Of a DNA stretch of 64,000 nucleotides, positions 17,678 through 24,913 are shown in pieces. The stretch comes from Actinacidiphila sp965342175 (GTDB lineage Bacteria; Actinomycetota; Actinomycetes; Streptomycetales; Streptomycetaceae): positions 1 to 64,000 of the forward strand of contig NZ_CBDRBL010000016.1 in assembly GCF_965342175.1 (NCBI RefSeq). Reading direction: 5' to 3'. The notes beneath the pieces are model-generated. The model was not told the DNA's origin and made no database searches. It was given only the letters and a program-made list of their open reading frames with translations. Position 1 is the stretch's first letter. Each line of letters starts with the position of its first letter. Made by a program: the position numbers and the translations under genes.

Positions 17678-18307
17678 CTAGAAGCACTCGTACTTCTTGC
17701 CCGAGCCCATCTTCACCGACATGCTCAGCCCGCTGAGCTTGAAGGTGCCCGCGCTGGTGGCCCACGCGGTCTGCTCCACACCGGTGAGGTGGGCCGATCG
17801 GGCCTCCTGCGCGAAGGAACCGAGATCGGTCCTCTCCTTGTCACCGGCCGCGACCCCGGGGCCGTATGTGGTGTCACCGGCCGCGACACCGATGTTGATG
17901 TCCTTGAACTCCGCGTCGGCGTTCAGCTGGTCGAGGTCGATGTAGAGGTTCTTCGCCTCGACCTTCTTGCCGCCGTTGCCGGCACCGAGCTTCAGCGTGA
18001 CGTCGCCGATCGGCGTCGGCACGACCACGGACTGGCACAGACCGGTGATCGTGGCCCTGTCGAACGCGGACACCGCGACCGGGATCGGCTTGCCGCCGTG
18101 CTGGATGTCGAGGGCTCCGTACTGGACGAAGCCGTGGCCGTCCAGGTCCTCGGCCTTGACCTTGAACTGCTGGCCCGACACGCTGAACGACGCGGCGAGC
18201 GCACCCTGTCCCAGGGCCACGCCTATCGCCGCGGCGGCCGCGACGCTGGGCACCATGACGACGGCGAACCGCCTCCATCTGGTACCGCCGCGGATGAGCG
18301 ACTCCAT
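17678..18307 (-). CDS. DUF6230 secreted/anchored protein
   Basis: A 209-residue protein of a family I recall as DUF6230. A twin-Arg-free signal or anchor segment (FAVVMVPSVAAAAAIGVALG) spans about residues 14-33 and ends with GALAASFSVSGQQFKV. The mature part is mostly beta-strand-like with repeated Asp/Lys/Gly and one Cys in LCQSV near 122 plus a C-terminal YECF, which could form a disulfide. ATG 18307 has an excellent AAGGAGGAAA ribosome binding site. It is first of three genes and has a 620-bp upstream gap holding a DasR-like operator. Function unknown; older databases call such proteins cholesterol esterase, which I cannot support. Confidence 0.8.
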   Translation of the reverse strand: MESLIRGGTRWRRFAVVMVPSVAAAAAIGVALGQGALAASFSVSGQQFKVKAEDLDGHGFVQYGALDIQHGGKPIPVAVSAFDRATITGLCQSVVVPTPIGDVTLKLGAGNGGKKVEAKNLYIDLDQLNADAEFKDINIGVAAGDTTYGPGVAAGDKERTDLGSFAQEARSAHLTGVEQTAWATSAGTFKLSGLSMSVKMGSGKKYECF

Positions 18308-18723
18308 GACTTTCCTCCTTCTCGGACGTACATCTCCGGCCGGAATCGTGGGGATAGCGGCGGGATGGGAGAAGTGCTACGTCCTCGGGAAGGAGAGCGC
18401 CGTATCGGCGGCCGTCACGCGGGAAAGAGCGGACGACACTGTCCGAGACATCGGCGATCACCCCCGAGCGACAACCACAACGGCCACGCTCTCGCGCAAC
18501 CTGCTGGACAGGCCCTGCCGGCTGGCAGAGACCCCCCTGTCCCCGGGCCGCGGCCACTGCTGGCACAGCTTCGGCGTCCCGGCCCGGTGGGGACCCGCTC
18601 ACGATCGGACGACTGGATGCCGACTGCTCGACGGCGGACCGGGCTTGGCCGATCGTGGTGCATTCGGGGCCGCTGCACAAGGGGCGTCGTTACTAGCGGG
18701 TAACGGCACGATCACCCGGACGG

Positions 18724-18739
18724 CATGGTCTAGACCATG
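18724..18739. promoter_or_regulatory. DasR-responsive element (dre)-like palindrome
   Basis: CATGGTCTAGACCATG is a perfect 16-bp palindrome whose central 12 bases, TGGTCTAGACCA, equal the core of the binding site of DasR, the GntR-family sensor of N-acetylglucosamine metabolites in Streptomyces. It lies 417 bp upstream of the DUF6230 start and about 190 bp downstream of the thioredoxin/TPR stop. Confidence 0.7.
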
Positions 18740-18835
18740 GCCGTCACCCTGCGTAGTTGCGATAGGGCTGTGAAATTCGCCCATTGAATGCCAGACCGGG
18801 ACAGACCCCCATCCCGCACTTACCGCAAGTAACAG

Positions 18836-18872
18836 CGGCCGCGCTTCATCAAGATTTGGTAAAGCGCGGCCG
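18836..18872 (-). terminator. Terminator of the thioredoxin/TPR gene
   Basis: Perfect 11-bp stem (CGGCCGCGCTT / AAGCGCGGCCG) with a 15-nt loop, starting 56 bp after the stop of the minus-strand gene. Confidence 0.7.
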
Positions 18873-18927
18873 GTCGTTCAATCGGCTCGAAACGGCTTTC
18901 GAGGCGCGGTCAGCTTACGCGACCTTG

Positions 18928-19890
18928 TCAGAACAACACGCGCGCGAGGGCCGCGCGCGCGGCCGCCACCCGCGGGTCGTCTGCCCCGATCACCTCGAAC
19001 AGCTCCAGCAGCCGCAGCCGAGCGGTGTCCCGGTCCTCGCCCGCGGTGCGCCGCACGGTGTCCACGAGGCGGCCGAAGGCGTCCTCGACATGCCCGCCGA
19101 CCAGGTCGAGGTCGGCCACGGCAAGCTGCGCCGCCACGTCCGCCGGGGCGTCGGCCGCGGCCTTGCGGACGGCCTGCCCGTCGACGCCCTCCACCCGGCG
19201 CAGCAACTCGGCCTGCGCCAGGCCCAGCTTGGCCTCGGCGTTGGCCGGATCGTCCGACAGGACGTTGCGGTACGCCTGGATCGCACCGCCGAGGTCGCCC
19301 CGGTCCAGCGCGTCGTGCGCCGCAGACAGCGCGATCTCGCGCGGGGTGGGCGGCCGCTCCTCGGCGACCGGCGCCTCCGCGCCCTCCTCGACCGGCACAC
19401 CCGTGATGCCGAACCGCTGCTCCGCCACGGCGACCAGCTGGTCCAGCACCTCGCGGATCTGCTCCTCGGGAGCGGCGCCCTGGAAGAGCGGCATGGCCTG
19501 GCCGGCCAGCACCGCGAACACCGCCGGAATGCCCTGCACCCCGAACTGCTGCACCAGCAGCTGGTTCGCGTAGACGTCGATCTTCGCTACGACGACCCGG
19601 CCCGCGTAGGAGCCGGCGAGCCGCTCCAGCGTCTCCTGCAACTGCACGCTCGCGTCCGCGCGGTCGGTCCAGAAGTGGACGACGACCGGGACCTCGGCGG
19701 AACGCTGCAGGACATCGTTCTCGAAGGTGGCCTCGGTGACCTCGGTCACCAGGGCGACGGGGCTGGCGGGCGCTCCCCCGTGGCGGGCGGCTTCCGCGCG
19801 GGCCTGGTCGGCCTTCGCCTTGGCCTCCGCGGCCGCCTTCACCGCGGCGAGGTCGACCACGCCGCTCATGGACATGTTCCGTGGCTGCAT
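18928..19890 (-). CDS. Cysteine-less thioredoxin-TPR protein (CnoX/YbbN-like)
   Basis: A 320-residue cytosolic protein with a thioredoxin-fold domain (about residues 45-165) followed by TPR-like helices (NAEAKLGLAQAELLRRVEG and following), the layout of E. coli YbbN/CnoX, a holdase that passes clients to chaperones. At the position of the redox CxxC motif the sequence reads WTDRADAS (residues 74-81), so both cysteines are missing and it cannot act as a disulfide reductase. The conserved KIDV strand and cis-Pro (GIPAVFAV) of the fold remain. ATG 19890 follows GGGGGGAGG. A charged Ala/Lys-rich helix precedes the domain. It is divergent from a TetR gene. Confidence 0.87.
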   Translation of the reverse strand: MQPRNMSMSGVVDLAAVKAAAEAKAKADQARAEAARHGGAPASPVALVTEVTEATFENDVLQRSAEVPVVVHFWTDRADASVQLQETLERLAGSYAGRVVVAKIDVYANQLLVQQFGVQGIPAVFAVLAGQAMPLFQGAAPEEQIREVLDQLVAVAEQRFGITGVPVEEGAEAPVAEERPPTPREIALSAAHDALDRGDLGGAIQAYRNVLSDDPANAEAKLGLAQAELLRRVEGVDGQAVRKAAADAPADVAAQLAVADLDLVGGHVEDAFGRLVDTVRRTAGEDRDTARLRLLELFEVIGADDPRVAAARAALARVLF

Positions 19891-20024
19891 GAGACCAATC
19901 CTCCCCCCTCGTCGCGGTTCCCGGGGAATCGCCCCCCGAAAGCACCACCTACGGTGCGGAACGCTGACGCGGCCCCCGGCGCGAGGCCTGCCCTCTTCCG
20001 CGCTCGGTGGCCCACGAGTTTCGA

Positions 20025-20040
20025 TACGACGCGTAGCGTA
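20025..20040. promoter_or_regulatory. Imperfect inverted repeat, possible TetR operator
   Basis: TACGACGCGTAGCGTA has matching TACG/CGTA ends around a palindromic ACGCGT core. It lies in the 194-bp gap between the divergent thioredoxin/TPR and TetR genes, 45 bp before the TetR start, a normal place for autoregulation. A TAGGGT -10-like box at 20071-20076 sits 8 bp before the TetR ATG. Confidence 0.3.
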
Positions 20041-20084
20041 ACCGGGGGGTCGCGCCCGGCGCAACGGGGATAGGGTGCCCAGCC

Positions 20085-20702
20085 ATGTGCGCGCGCCCCA
20101 CGGGCAGAAGGACCGGCCGCCCCCGCAGTGCGGAGGCCGACCGGGCGATCCTGGACGCCGCGCGGCAGTCGCTGGTCGAGCTCGGCTGGGGCCGGCTCAC
20201 CATGGGCGACGTCGCGGCCCGCGCGGGCGTCGCCAAGACCACCCTCTACCGGCGCTGGGCGAACAAGAGCGAACTCGTCGTGGACGCTGTCGCCGTGCTC
20301 TTCGACGAACTCGACCTGCCCGACCGCGGCAGCCTGCGCTCCGACGTCGAGGGCATGGTCCTGCGGTTCGCGGCCCTGCTGGAGCAGCCCGCCGCCAGGA
20401 CGGCGCTCATGGCGGTGGTCGCCGAGGCCACCCGCGACGAGGCGCTGCGGCGCAGGATCCGGCAGGCGGTCGTCGACCGGCAGAAGCGGCTGGTCGCCGA
20501 GGGCCGCCGGCGGGCCCAGGCGCGCGGGGAGATCCCGCCGGACGACGGCGACCCCGCACCGCAGGTCGACCTGGTCTTCGACGTCATCGCGGGGGCCGTG
20601 GTGCACCGCGCGCTCGTCAGTTGCGAACCGGTGGACGGCGACTGGGCGGCGCGCTTCACCGGCCTGCTGCTGGGCGGCCTCGGGGCGGGCGCGCCTACCT
20701 AG
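20085..20702 (+). CDS. TetR-family transcriptional regulator
   Basis: A 205-residue repressor. The N-terminal helix-turn-helix is textbook TetR (MGDVAARAGVAKTTLYRRWANKSELV, within residues 40-65), followed by a helical ligand-binding domain like the TetR_C_11-type C-terminal region (FAALLEQPAARTALMAVVAEA). The ATG at 20085 lies 8 bp after a TAGGGT -10-like box and has no clear Shine-Dalgarno, so the message may be leaderless. It is divergent from the thioredoxin/TPR gene and 228 bp upstream of a secreted protein gene; either could be a target. The ligand is unknown. Confidence 0.88.
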   Translation: MCARPTGRRTGRPRSAEADRAILDAARQSLVELGWGRLTMGDVAARAGVAKTTLYRRWANKSELVVDAVAVLFDELDLPDRGSLRSDVEGMVLRFAALLEQPAARTALMAVVAEATRDEALRRRIRQAVVDRQKRLVAEGRRRAQARGEIPPDDGDPAPQVDLVFDVIAGAVVHRALVSCEPVDGDWAARFTGLLLGGLGAGAPT

Positions 20703-20930
20703 TCCCAGGGCGGGCGCGCCGACCCAGGGGTCGCCGGGCGTCCGCCCGGTCCTCACCGGGGAAAGCCGCTCCACCCCTTGCCCGCATGGCATGTCACCGT
20801 CATGCTTACCGACGGGTCATCTACTCGCATAGACAACCCGGCGGCCACGCATGGCCGTTGCCCGGTCTTCCCCTCGTTCCACCCTGTATGCGCACCGGTT
20901 GAACGCTCGCCCCCAGGAGGATCGATCCCC

Positions 20931-22073
20931 GTGAGACACCCTCACCCCGCCCGGCGCGGCGTCATCGCCACCGTCGCCGCCTCGTTGATCTGCCTGACGG
21001 CCGCCCAGAGCGCCACCGCGCTCCCGGCGCCCGCCGCCCCGCGCGCCCATGCCCCGTCCTCCGCCGTCACCGTGGCCGAGGACCAGGCGGCGCGCGCCAT
21101 CGCCGGCTCCCTTTCCGACGCATCCTGGAGCGCCCGCGTCCGCGACGCGGCGCTCGCCTCGGACGAGGTGGCCGTCACCGACCTCGCCGGCCCCGGGCTG
21201 CGGCCGGTGCTCGCCGACGCCGACCGGCGGATCGCCGCCGCCAAGGGCCTGGGCGCCGACGTCGGCTCCCTGCTGCGGCTGCGCCTCGGCGACGAATCGA
21301 TGCGCGGCGCGCTGGCCTCCGGCGTCACCCCGTGGGTGGCCGCGGCCGCTTCCGACGAGGACGCAAGCGCCGTCACCGCCTACGACAGCCTGGGCCGGGC
21401 CCACCGCCTCGACGCGCGTACCGCGCCCACCCGTCCGGTGTACGTCGTCGACATCGACGGCTCCAAGGCGCTGGCCGCGGGTCTGGACGTGCTCCGCGGA
21501 GAGCTCGACCGCCAGGGCCTGGCCTCCTCCGCTCCGTCCGCCCCGCGCTCCGCTGCCCCGTCGTCGATGGCTGCCGCCGCGGCCGGCTTCTGGACCACGC
21601 GCGTCACCCAGGTCCGGCTCTCCGACGACGAGGAGCCGTGGGTCAAGGGGGACGCGGAGATCTACACCCTCGTCACGGGCTTCGGCCAGGACGGCCTCGT
21701 GCGGGTCGATCCCGTCGACATGCCGTACCTGGACAACGACGGAACGACCTACAGCCCGAACCAGATCCTGGTCAACTGGTCGCTGTACAAGTACGACCTC
21801 GCCGACGCCGTGATGATGGAGGACGACGGCAGCACCAACTACCGCGAACTGGCCAAGGCCATCGCCGGGGTCCTGCTGACCATCGCCGACCAGGGCGTCT
21901 ACGTCCCGCTGGTGAACGCCGTCCTGGACGCCGTCCCGGACGACTGGTGGACCGACGACCCGGACTACGTCGACTCCTGGTACACGCTGGCGCGGAGCGA
22001 CAACGGCACCCGCTACGGCGCCCGCGGCAACGGCTGGATGACCCTGCAGCCTTACTTCGTCGAGCAGTTCTGA
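20931..22073 (+). CDS. Secreted DUF3103-like protein
   Basis: A 380-residue exported protein. A signal peptide (residues 1 to about 30, VIATVAASLICLTAAQSATA with an AxA site) is followed by an Ala/Pro-rich segment and two regions: a helical part to about residue 130, and a C-terminal part with aromatic/acidic motifs (FWTTRVTQVRLSDDEEPW, YLDNDGTTYSPNQIL, WWTDDPDYVDSWYTL). The C-terminal pattern resembles the DUF3103 family as I remember it. GTG 20931 is supported by AGGAGG ten bases upstream; the longer reading would bury the signal peptide. No catalytic motif is recognised. A strong hairpin terminator follows directly. Confidence 0.75.
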   Translation: MRHPHPARRGVIATVAASLICLTAAQSATALPAPAAPRAHAPSSAVTVAEDQAARAIAGSLSDASWSARVRDAALASDEVAVTDLAGPGLRPVLADADRRIAAAKGLGADVGSLLRLRLGDESMRGALASGVTPWVAAAASDEDASAVTAYDSLGRAHRLDARTAPTRPVYVVDIDGSKALAAGLDVLRGELDRQGLASSAPSAPRSAAPSSMAAAAAGFWTTRVTQVRLSDDEEPWVKGDAEIYTLVTGFGQDGLVRVDPVDMPYLDNDGTTYSPNQILVNWSLYKYDLADAVMMEDDGSTNYRELAKAIAGVLLTIADQGVYVPLVNAVLDAVPDDWWTDDPDYVDSWYTLARSDNGTRYGARGNGWMTLQPYFVEQF

Positions 22074-22076
22074 CCC

Positions 22077-22099
22077 GGGGGTGCCCGGAGGGCACCCCC
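22077..22099 (+). terminator. Terminator of the secreted DUF3103-like gene
   Basis: Perfect 10-bp stem (GGGGGTGCCC / GGGCACCCCC) with a 3-nt loop beginning 4 bp after the stop codon. Confidence 0.8.
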
Positions 22100-22107
22100 G
22101 GCGCACC

Positions 22108-22150
22108 GCGGGGCCCGGTGGGAACAGCACCTGATTCCCCCGGGCCCCGC
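22108..22150 (-). terminator. Terminator of icmA
   Basis: Perfect 11-bp stem (GCGGGGCCCGG / CCGGGCCCCGC) with a 21-nt loop, next to the icmA stop at 22159. With the preceding hairpin it insulates two convergent genes. Confidence 0.7.
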
Positions 22151-22158
22151 GTCCGTCG

Positions 22159-23859
22159 TCAGAAGCGTGCGGGCTCGGTGTAGCTGCCCCACTCCTCGCG
22201 CAGGGCGCCGCAGATCTCGCCGAGGGTGGCCTCGGCGCGGACCGCCTCCAGCATCGGCTCGATCATGTTGCCGCCGTCCCGGGCGGCCGTCAGCATCGCG
22301 TCCAGCGCCTTGCGGACGGCCGCGTCGTCGCGCTCGGCCCTGCGGCCGGCGAGCACGCGCACCTGCTCGCGCTCGACCTCGTGGCTGACCCGGAGGATCT
22401 CCAGGTCACCCGTCACTGACCCCGTGTGGCAGTTGACGCCGACGACCTTCTTGTCGCCCTTCTCCAAGGCGCGCTGGTACTCGAAGGCGGCCTCGGCGAT
22501 CTGGCCGGTGAAGTAGCCGTCCTCGATGCCGCGCAGGATGCCGGAGGTCATCGGGCCGACCGGGTGCCTGCCGTCCGGGACCGCGCGGGCGCCGAGCTCC
22601 TTGATCTTGTCGAAGATCTTCTCCGCGTCCGCCTCGATGCGGTCGGTCAGCGCCTCGACGTACCAGGAGCCGCCCAGCGGGTCGGCCACGTTGGCGACAC
22701 CCGTCTCCTCCATCAGCACCTGCTGCGTCCGCAACGCGATCTCCGCCGCCTGGGCGCTGGGCAGCGCCAATGTCTCGTCCAGCGCGTTGGTGTGCAGCGA
22801 GTTGGTGCCGCCGAGCACCGCGGCCAGGGCCTCCACAGCGGTGCGCACGACGTTGTTGTACGGCTGCTGGGCGGTCAGCGAGACGCCCGCGGTCTGGGTG
22901 TGGAAGCGCAGCCACTGCGCCTTGTCGGTCTTCGCGCCGTAGACGTCGCGCATCCAGCGGGCCCAGATCCGGCGCGCCGCGCGGAACTTGGCGATCTCCT
23001 CGAAGAAGTCGAGGTGCGCGTCGAAGAAGAAGGACAGCCCCGGTGCGAAGGTGTCGACGTCCAGCCCGCGCGACAGCCCCAGCTCCACGTAGCCGAAGCC
23101 GTCGGCGAGGGTGTAGGCGAGCTCCTGCGCGGCCGTGGAGCCGGCCTCGCGGATGTGGTAACCGGAGACCGACAGCGGCTTGTACGCGGGGATGCCCGCC
23201 GCGCAGTGCTCCATCAGGTCGCCGATCAGGCGCAGGTGCGGCTCCGGGGCGAAGAGCCACTCCTTCTGCGCGATGTACTCCTTGAAGATGTCGGTCTGCA
23301 GGGTGCCGTTGAGCACCGAGGGGTCGACGCCCTGGCGCTCGGCGGCCACCAGGTACATGCAGAAGACCGGCACCGCGGGTCCGGAGATCGTCATGGAGGT
23401 GGTGACCTCGCCGAGCGGGATGTCCTTGAAGAGGACCTCCATGTCGGCGGCCGAGTCGATGGCGACACCGCAGTGGCCGACCTCGCCGAGCGAGCGGGGG
23501 TCGTCGGAGTCGCGGCCCATCAGGGTGGGCATGTCGAAGGCGACGGACAGGCCGCCGCCGCCCGCCTCCAGGATCATCTTGTAGCGCTCGTTGGTCTGCT
23601 CGGCGTTGCCGAAGCCCGCGAACTGGCGGATCGTCCACGTACGGCCCCGGTAACCGGTCGGGTGCAGACCGCGCGTGAAGGGATACTCACCCGGCCAGCC
23701 GATGCGCTCGAAGCCGGGCACGCCGGCACCCGCGGGCGGGCCGTAGACCGGCTCGACCGGGTCGCCGGACAGCGTGCTGAAGTCGGCCACGCGCTTGCGG
23801 GCGGCGTCATAGCGCGCCTGCCAGCGGCTGCGCCCCTCCTCGATGGCTGCAGCGTCCAT
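22159..23859 (-). CDS. icmA: Isobutyryl-CoA mutase large subunit
   Basis: A 566-residue substrate-binding subunit of the coenzyme-B12-dependent mutase that interconverts isobutyryl-CoA and n-butyryl-CoA, linking valine catabolism to butyryl/ethylmalonyl units. It is the acyl-CoA mutase TIM-barrel without a B12-binding domain. Two residues decide specificity: where methylmalonyl-CoA mutase has Tyr and Arg, this protein has Phe80 (TIRQFAGFGNAEQTN) and Gln198 (EYIAQKEW), the known isobutyryl-CoA mutase pair; length 566 also matches. ATG 23859 gives this length. The small B12-binding partner is not in the window. A near-palindrome lies 72 bp upstream. MeaB, epimerase and adenosyltransferase genes lie elsewhere in the window. 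Confidence 0.94.
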   Translation of the reverse strand: MDAAAIEEGRSRWQARYDAARKRVADFSTLSGDPVEPVYGPPAGAGVPGFERIGWPGEYPFTRGLHPTGYRGRTWTIRQFAGFGNAEQTNERYKMILEAGGGGLSVAFDMPTLMGRDSDDPRSLGEVGHCGVAIDSAADMEVLFKDIPLGEVTTSMTISGPAVPVFCMYLVAAERQGVDPSVLNGTLQTDIFKEYIAQKEWLFAPEPHLRLIGDLMEHCAAGIPAYKPLSVSGYHIREAGSTAAQELAYTLADGFGYVELGLSRGLDVDTFAPGLSFFFDAHLDFFEEIAKFRAARRIWARWMRDVYGAKTDKAQWLRFHTQTAGVSLTAQQPYNNVVRTAVEALAAVLGGTNSLHTNALDETLALPSAQAAEIALRTQQVLMEETGVANVADPLGGSWYVEALTDRIEADAEKIFDKIKELGARAVPDGRHPVGPMTSGILRGIEDGYFTGQIAEAAFEYQRALEKGDKKVVGVNCHTGSVTGDLEILRVSHEVEREQVRVLAGRRAERDDAAVRKALDAMLTAARDGGNMIEPMLEAVRAEATLGEICGALREEWGSYTEPARF

Positions 23860-23930
23860 GCCCTGTCTCCGCCTCTCTCGCCGACCGGGCGCACCCCCGC
23901 AGCACGAGGACGGCCCCTACAGGGCAAAAA

Positions 23931-23948
23931 TACTTGGACGTCCTAGTA
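23931..23948. promoter_or_regulatory. Near-perfect 18-bp inverted repeat in the icmA promoter region
   Basis: TACTTGGACGTCCTAGTA pairs at 16 of 18 positions around GGACGTCC. Read on the minus strand it lies between a TCGACA -35-like box and a GTATTT -10-like box spaced 17 bp, about 72 bp upstream of icmA, so it could be an operator. Confidence 0.45.
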
Positions 23949-23963
23949 CTTGTCGACGGCGAA

Positions 23964-23989
23964 TCTCCCTCCCCCGGGGGGAAGGGAGA
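23964..23989 (-). terminator. Terminator after the first DUF3817 gene
   Basis: TCTCCCT-CCCCC / GGGGG-GAAGGGAGA inverted repeat with almost no loop, 20 bp after the DUF3817 stop. Confidence 0.6.
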
Positions 23990-24008
23990 AAGGCGCAGGT
24001 CAAGGGGC

Positions 24009-24344
24009 TCAGACCTTGACGGGTTCACCCGAGGGGACCACCAGCGGGGCGACCTCGCGGCTCACCTTGCGCTCGACGAAGAACGCGGCGGTGGGGATCG
24101 TCCCGGCCAGCAGCACCCAGGCCAGCTTGCCGAGCGGCCACTTCGCCTTGGAGCCCAGGTCGAAGGCGAAGACCAGGTACACGACGTACAGCCAGCCGTG
24201 GGCGATGCTGACGACCTTGGTGAAGCCCGCGGCGCCGTCGATCTCCAGCACGTACTTGGCGATGACGCCGATGGTCAGCAGCACCAGCAGCACACCCGTC
24301 ACATAGGCGAGGGCGCGGTACCGGGTCAGAACACTCTGCTTCAT
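24009..24344 (-). CDS. DUF3817 membrane protein (first copy)
   Basis: A 111-residue membrane protein of the DUF3817 family, function unknown. Three hydrophobic segments are visible: ALAYVTGVLLVLLTIGVIAKY near the N-terminus, AHGWLYVVYLVFAFDLG in the middle, and LAWVLLAGTIPTAAFFVERK near the C-terminus. The family signature histidine (SIAHGWLYVVYL) and the loop KWPLGKLAWVLLAGTIPTAAFF are present. ATG 24344 (MKQSVLTRYR) is the first plausible start; upstream codons overlap the MarR gene and are Arg/Ala-rich. A paralogue sits at 27132-27485. It is downstream of the MarR gene on the same strand (62 bp). Confidence 0.85.
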   Translation of the reverse strand: MKQSVLTRYRALAYVTGVLLVLLTIGVIAKYVLEIDGAAGFTKVVSIAHGWLYVVYLVFAFDLGSKAKWPLGKLAWVLLAGTIPTAAFFVERKVSREVAPLVVPSGEPVKV

Positions 24345-24406
24345 GCGGACGAGCGTAACCGGTGCGGTCGGGGCTCCTGCCCCGGCCCCGCGTGCCGTGG
24401 CGCGGG

Positions 24407-24913
24407 TCACTCCTGGAAGTCCCCCGCGGCTATGCGCAGCGGTCGCAGCAGCTCGAAGATCTCCGCGCAGTCCTCGTCGTCGTACGCGCCGAGCCCGAAC
24501 TTCATCCCCATGAGCTCCTCGGTGGCGGCCTCGCACACCTCCCGGCCCTTGGCGGTGATGGAGGCGAGTGTGCCGCGGCCGTCGTTCGGGTTGGGCCGCT
24601 TGGCGACGAATCCGGCGGCCACCAGGCGGTCGACGGTGTTGGTGACCGAGGTGGGGTGCACCATGAGCCGTTCGCCGATCTTGGACATCGGCAGCTCGCC
24701 CTCCTTGCTGAAGGCCAGCAGCACCAGGGCCTCGTAGCGGGCGAAGGTCAGACCGTAGGGCTTGACGACCGAGTCCACCTGGGCGAGCAGGATCTGCTGG
24801 GCACGCATGATCGACGTGATCGCGACCATCGAGGGCACGCGCCCCCAGCGCCGGGTCCAGATCTCGTCGGCACGGGCGATGGGGTCGAAGGGCAGGCTCA
24901 GCGGCTTGGGCAC
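24407..24913 (-). CDS. MarR-family regulator
   Basis: A 168-residue winged-helix regulator. The MarR core runs from about residue 35 (AITSIMRAQQILLAQVDSVV) through the recognition helix LPMSKIGERLMVHPTSVTNTVDRLVAAGFV to the wing (RPNPNDGRGTLASITAKGREV). Ligand unknown. It is followed by a DUF3817 gene on the same strand and may control it and itself. A TTGC-N3-GCAA dyad set in a longer hairpin lies 40 bp upstream of its start and looks like an operator. Position relative to icmA suggests, without proof, a role in acyl-CoA metabolism. Confidence 0.88.
   Translation of the reverse strand: MPKPLSLPFDPIARADEIWTRRWGRVPSMVAITSIMRAQQILLAQVDSVVKPYGLTFARYEALVLLAFSKEGELPMSKIGERLMVHPTSVTNTVDRLVAAGFVAKRPNPNDGRGTLASITAKGREVCEAATEELMGMKFGLGAYDDEDCAEIFELLRPLRIAAGDFQE

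Larger units (their letters stand above)
18308..18927. other. Long regulatory gap upstream of the DUF6230 operon
   Basis: No coding sequence is convincing on either strand. It holds, from right to left, the hairpin terminator of the upstream thioredoxin/TPR gene (18836-18872) and a 16-bp DasR-like palindrome (18724-18739), leaving over 400 bp of leader or promoter DNA before the DUF6230 start. Confidence 0.6.

Noticed and set aside
20684..20718. Repeated GGGCGGGCGCGCC at the TetR stop
   Set aside because: Short GC-rich direct repeat expected by chance in DNA of this composition.
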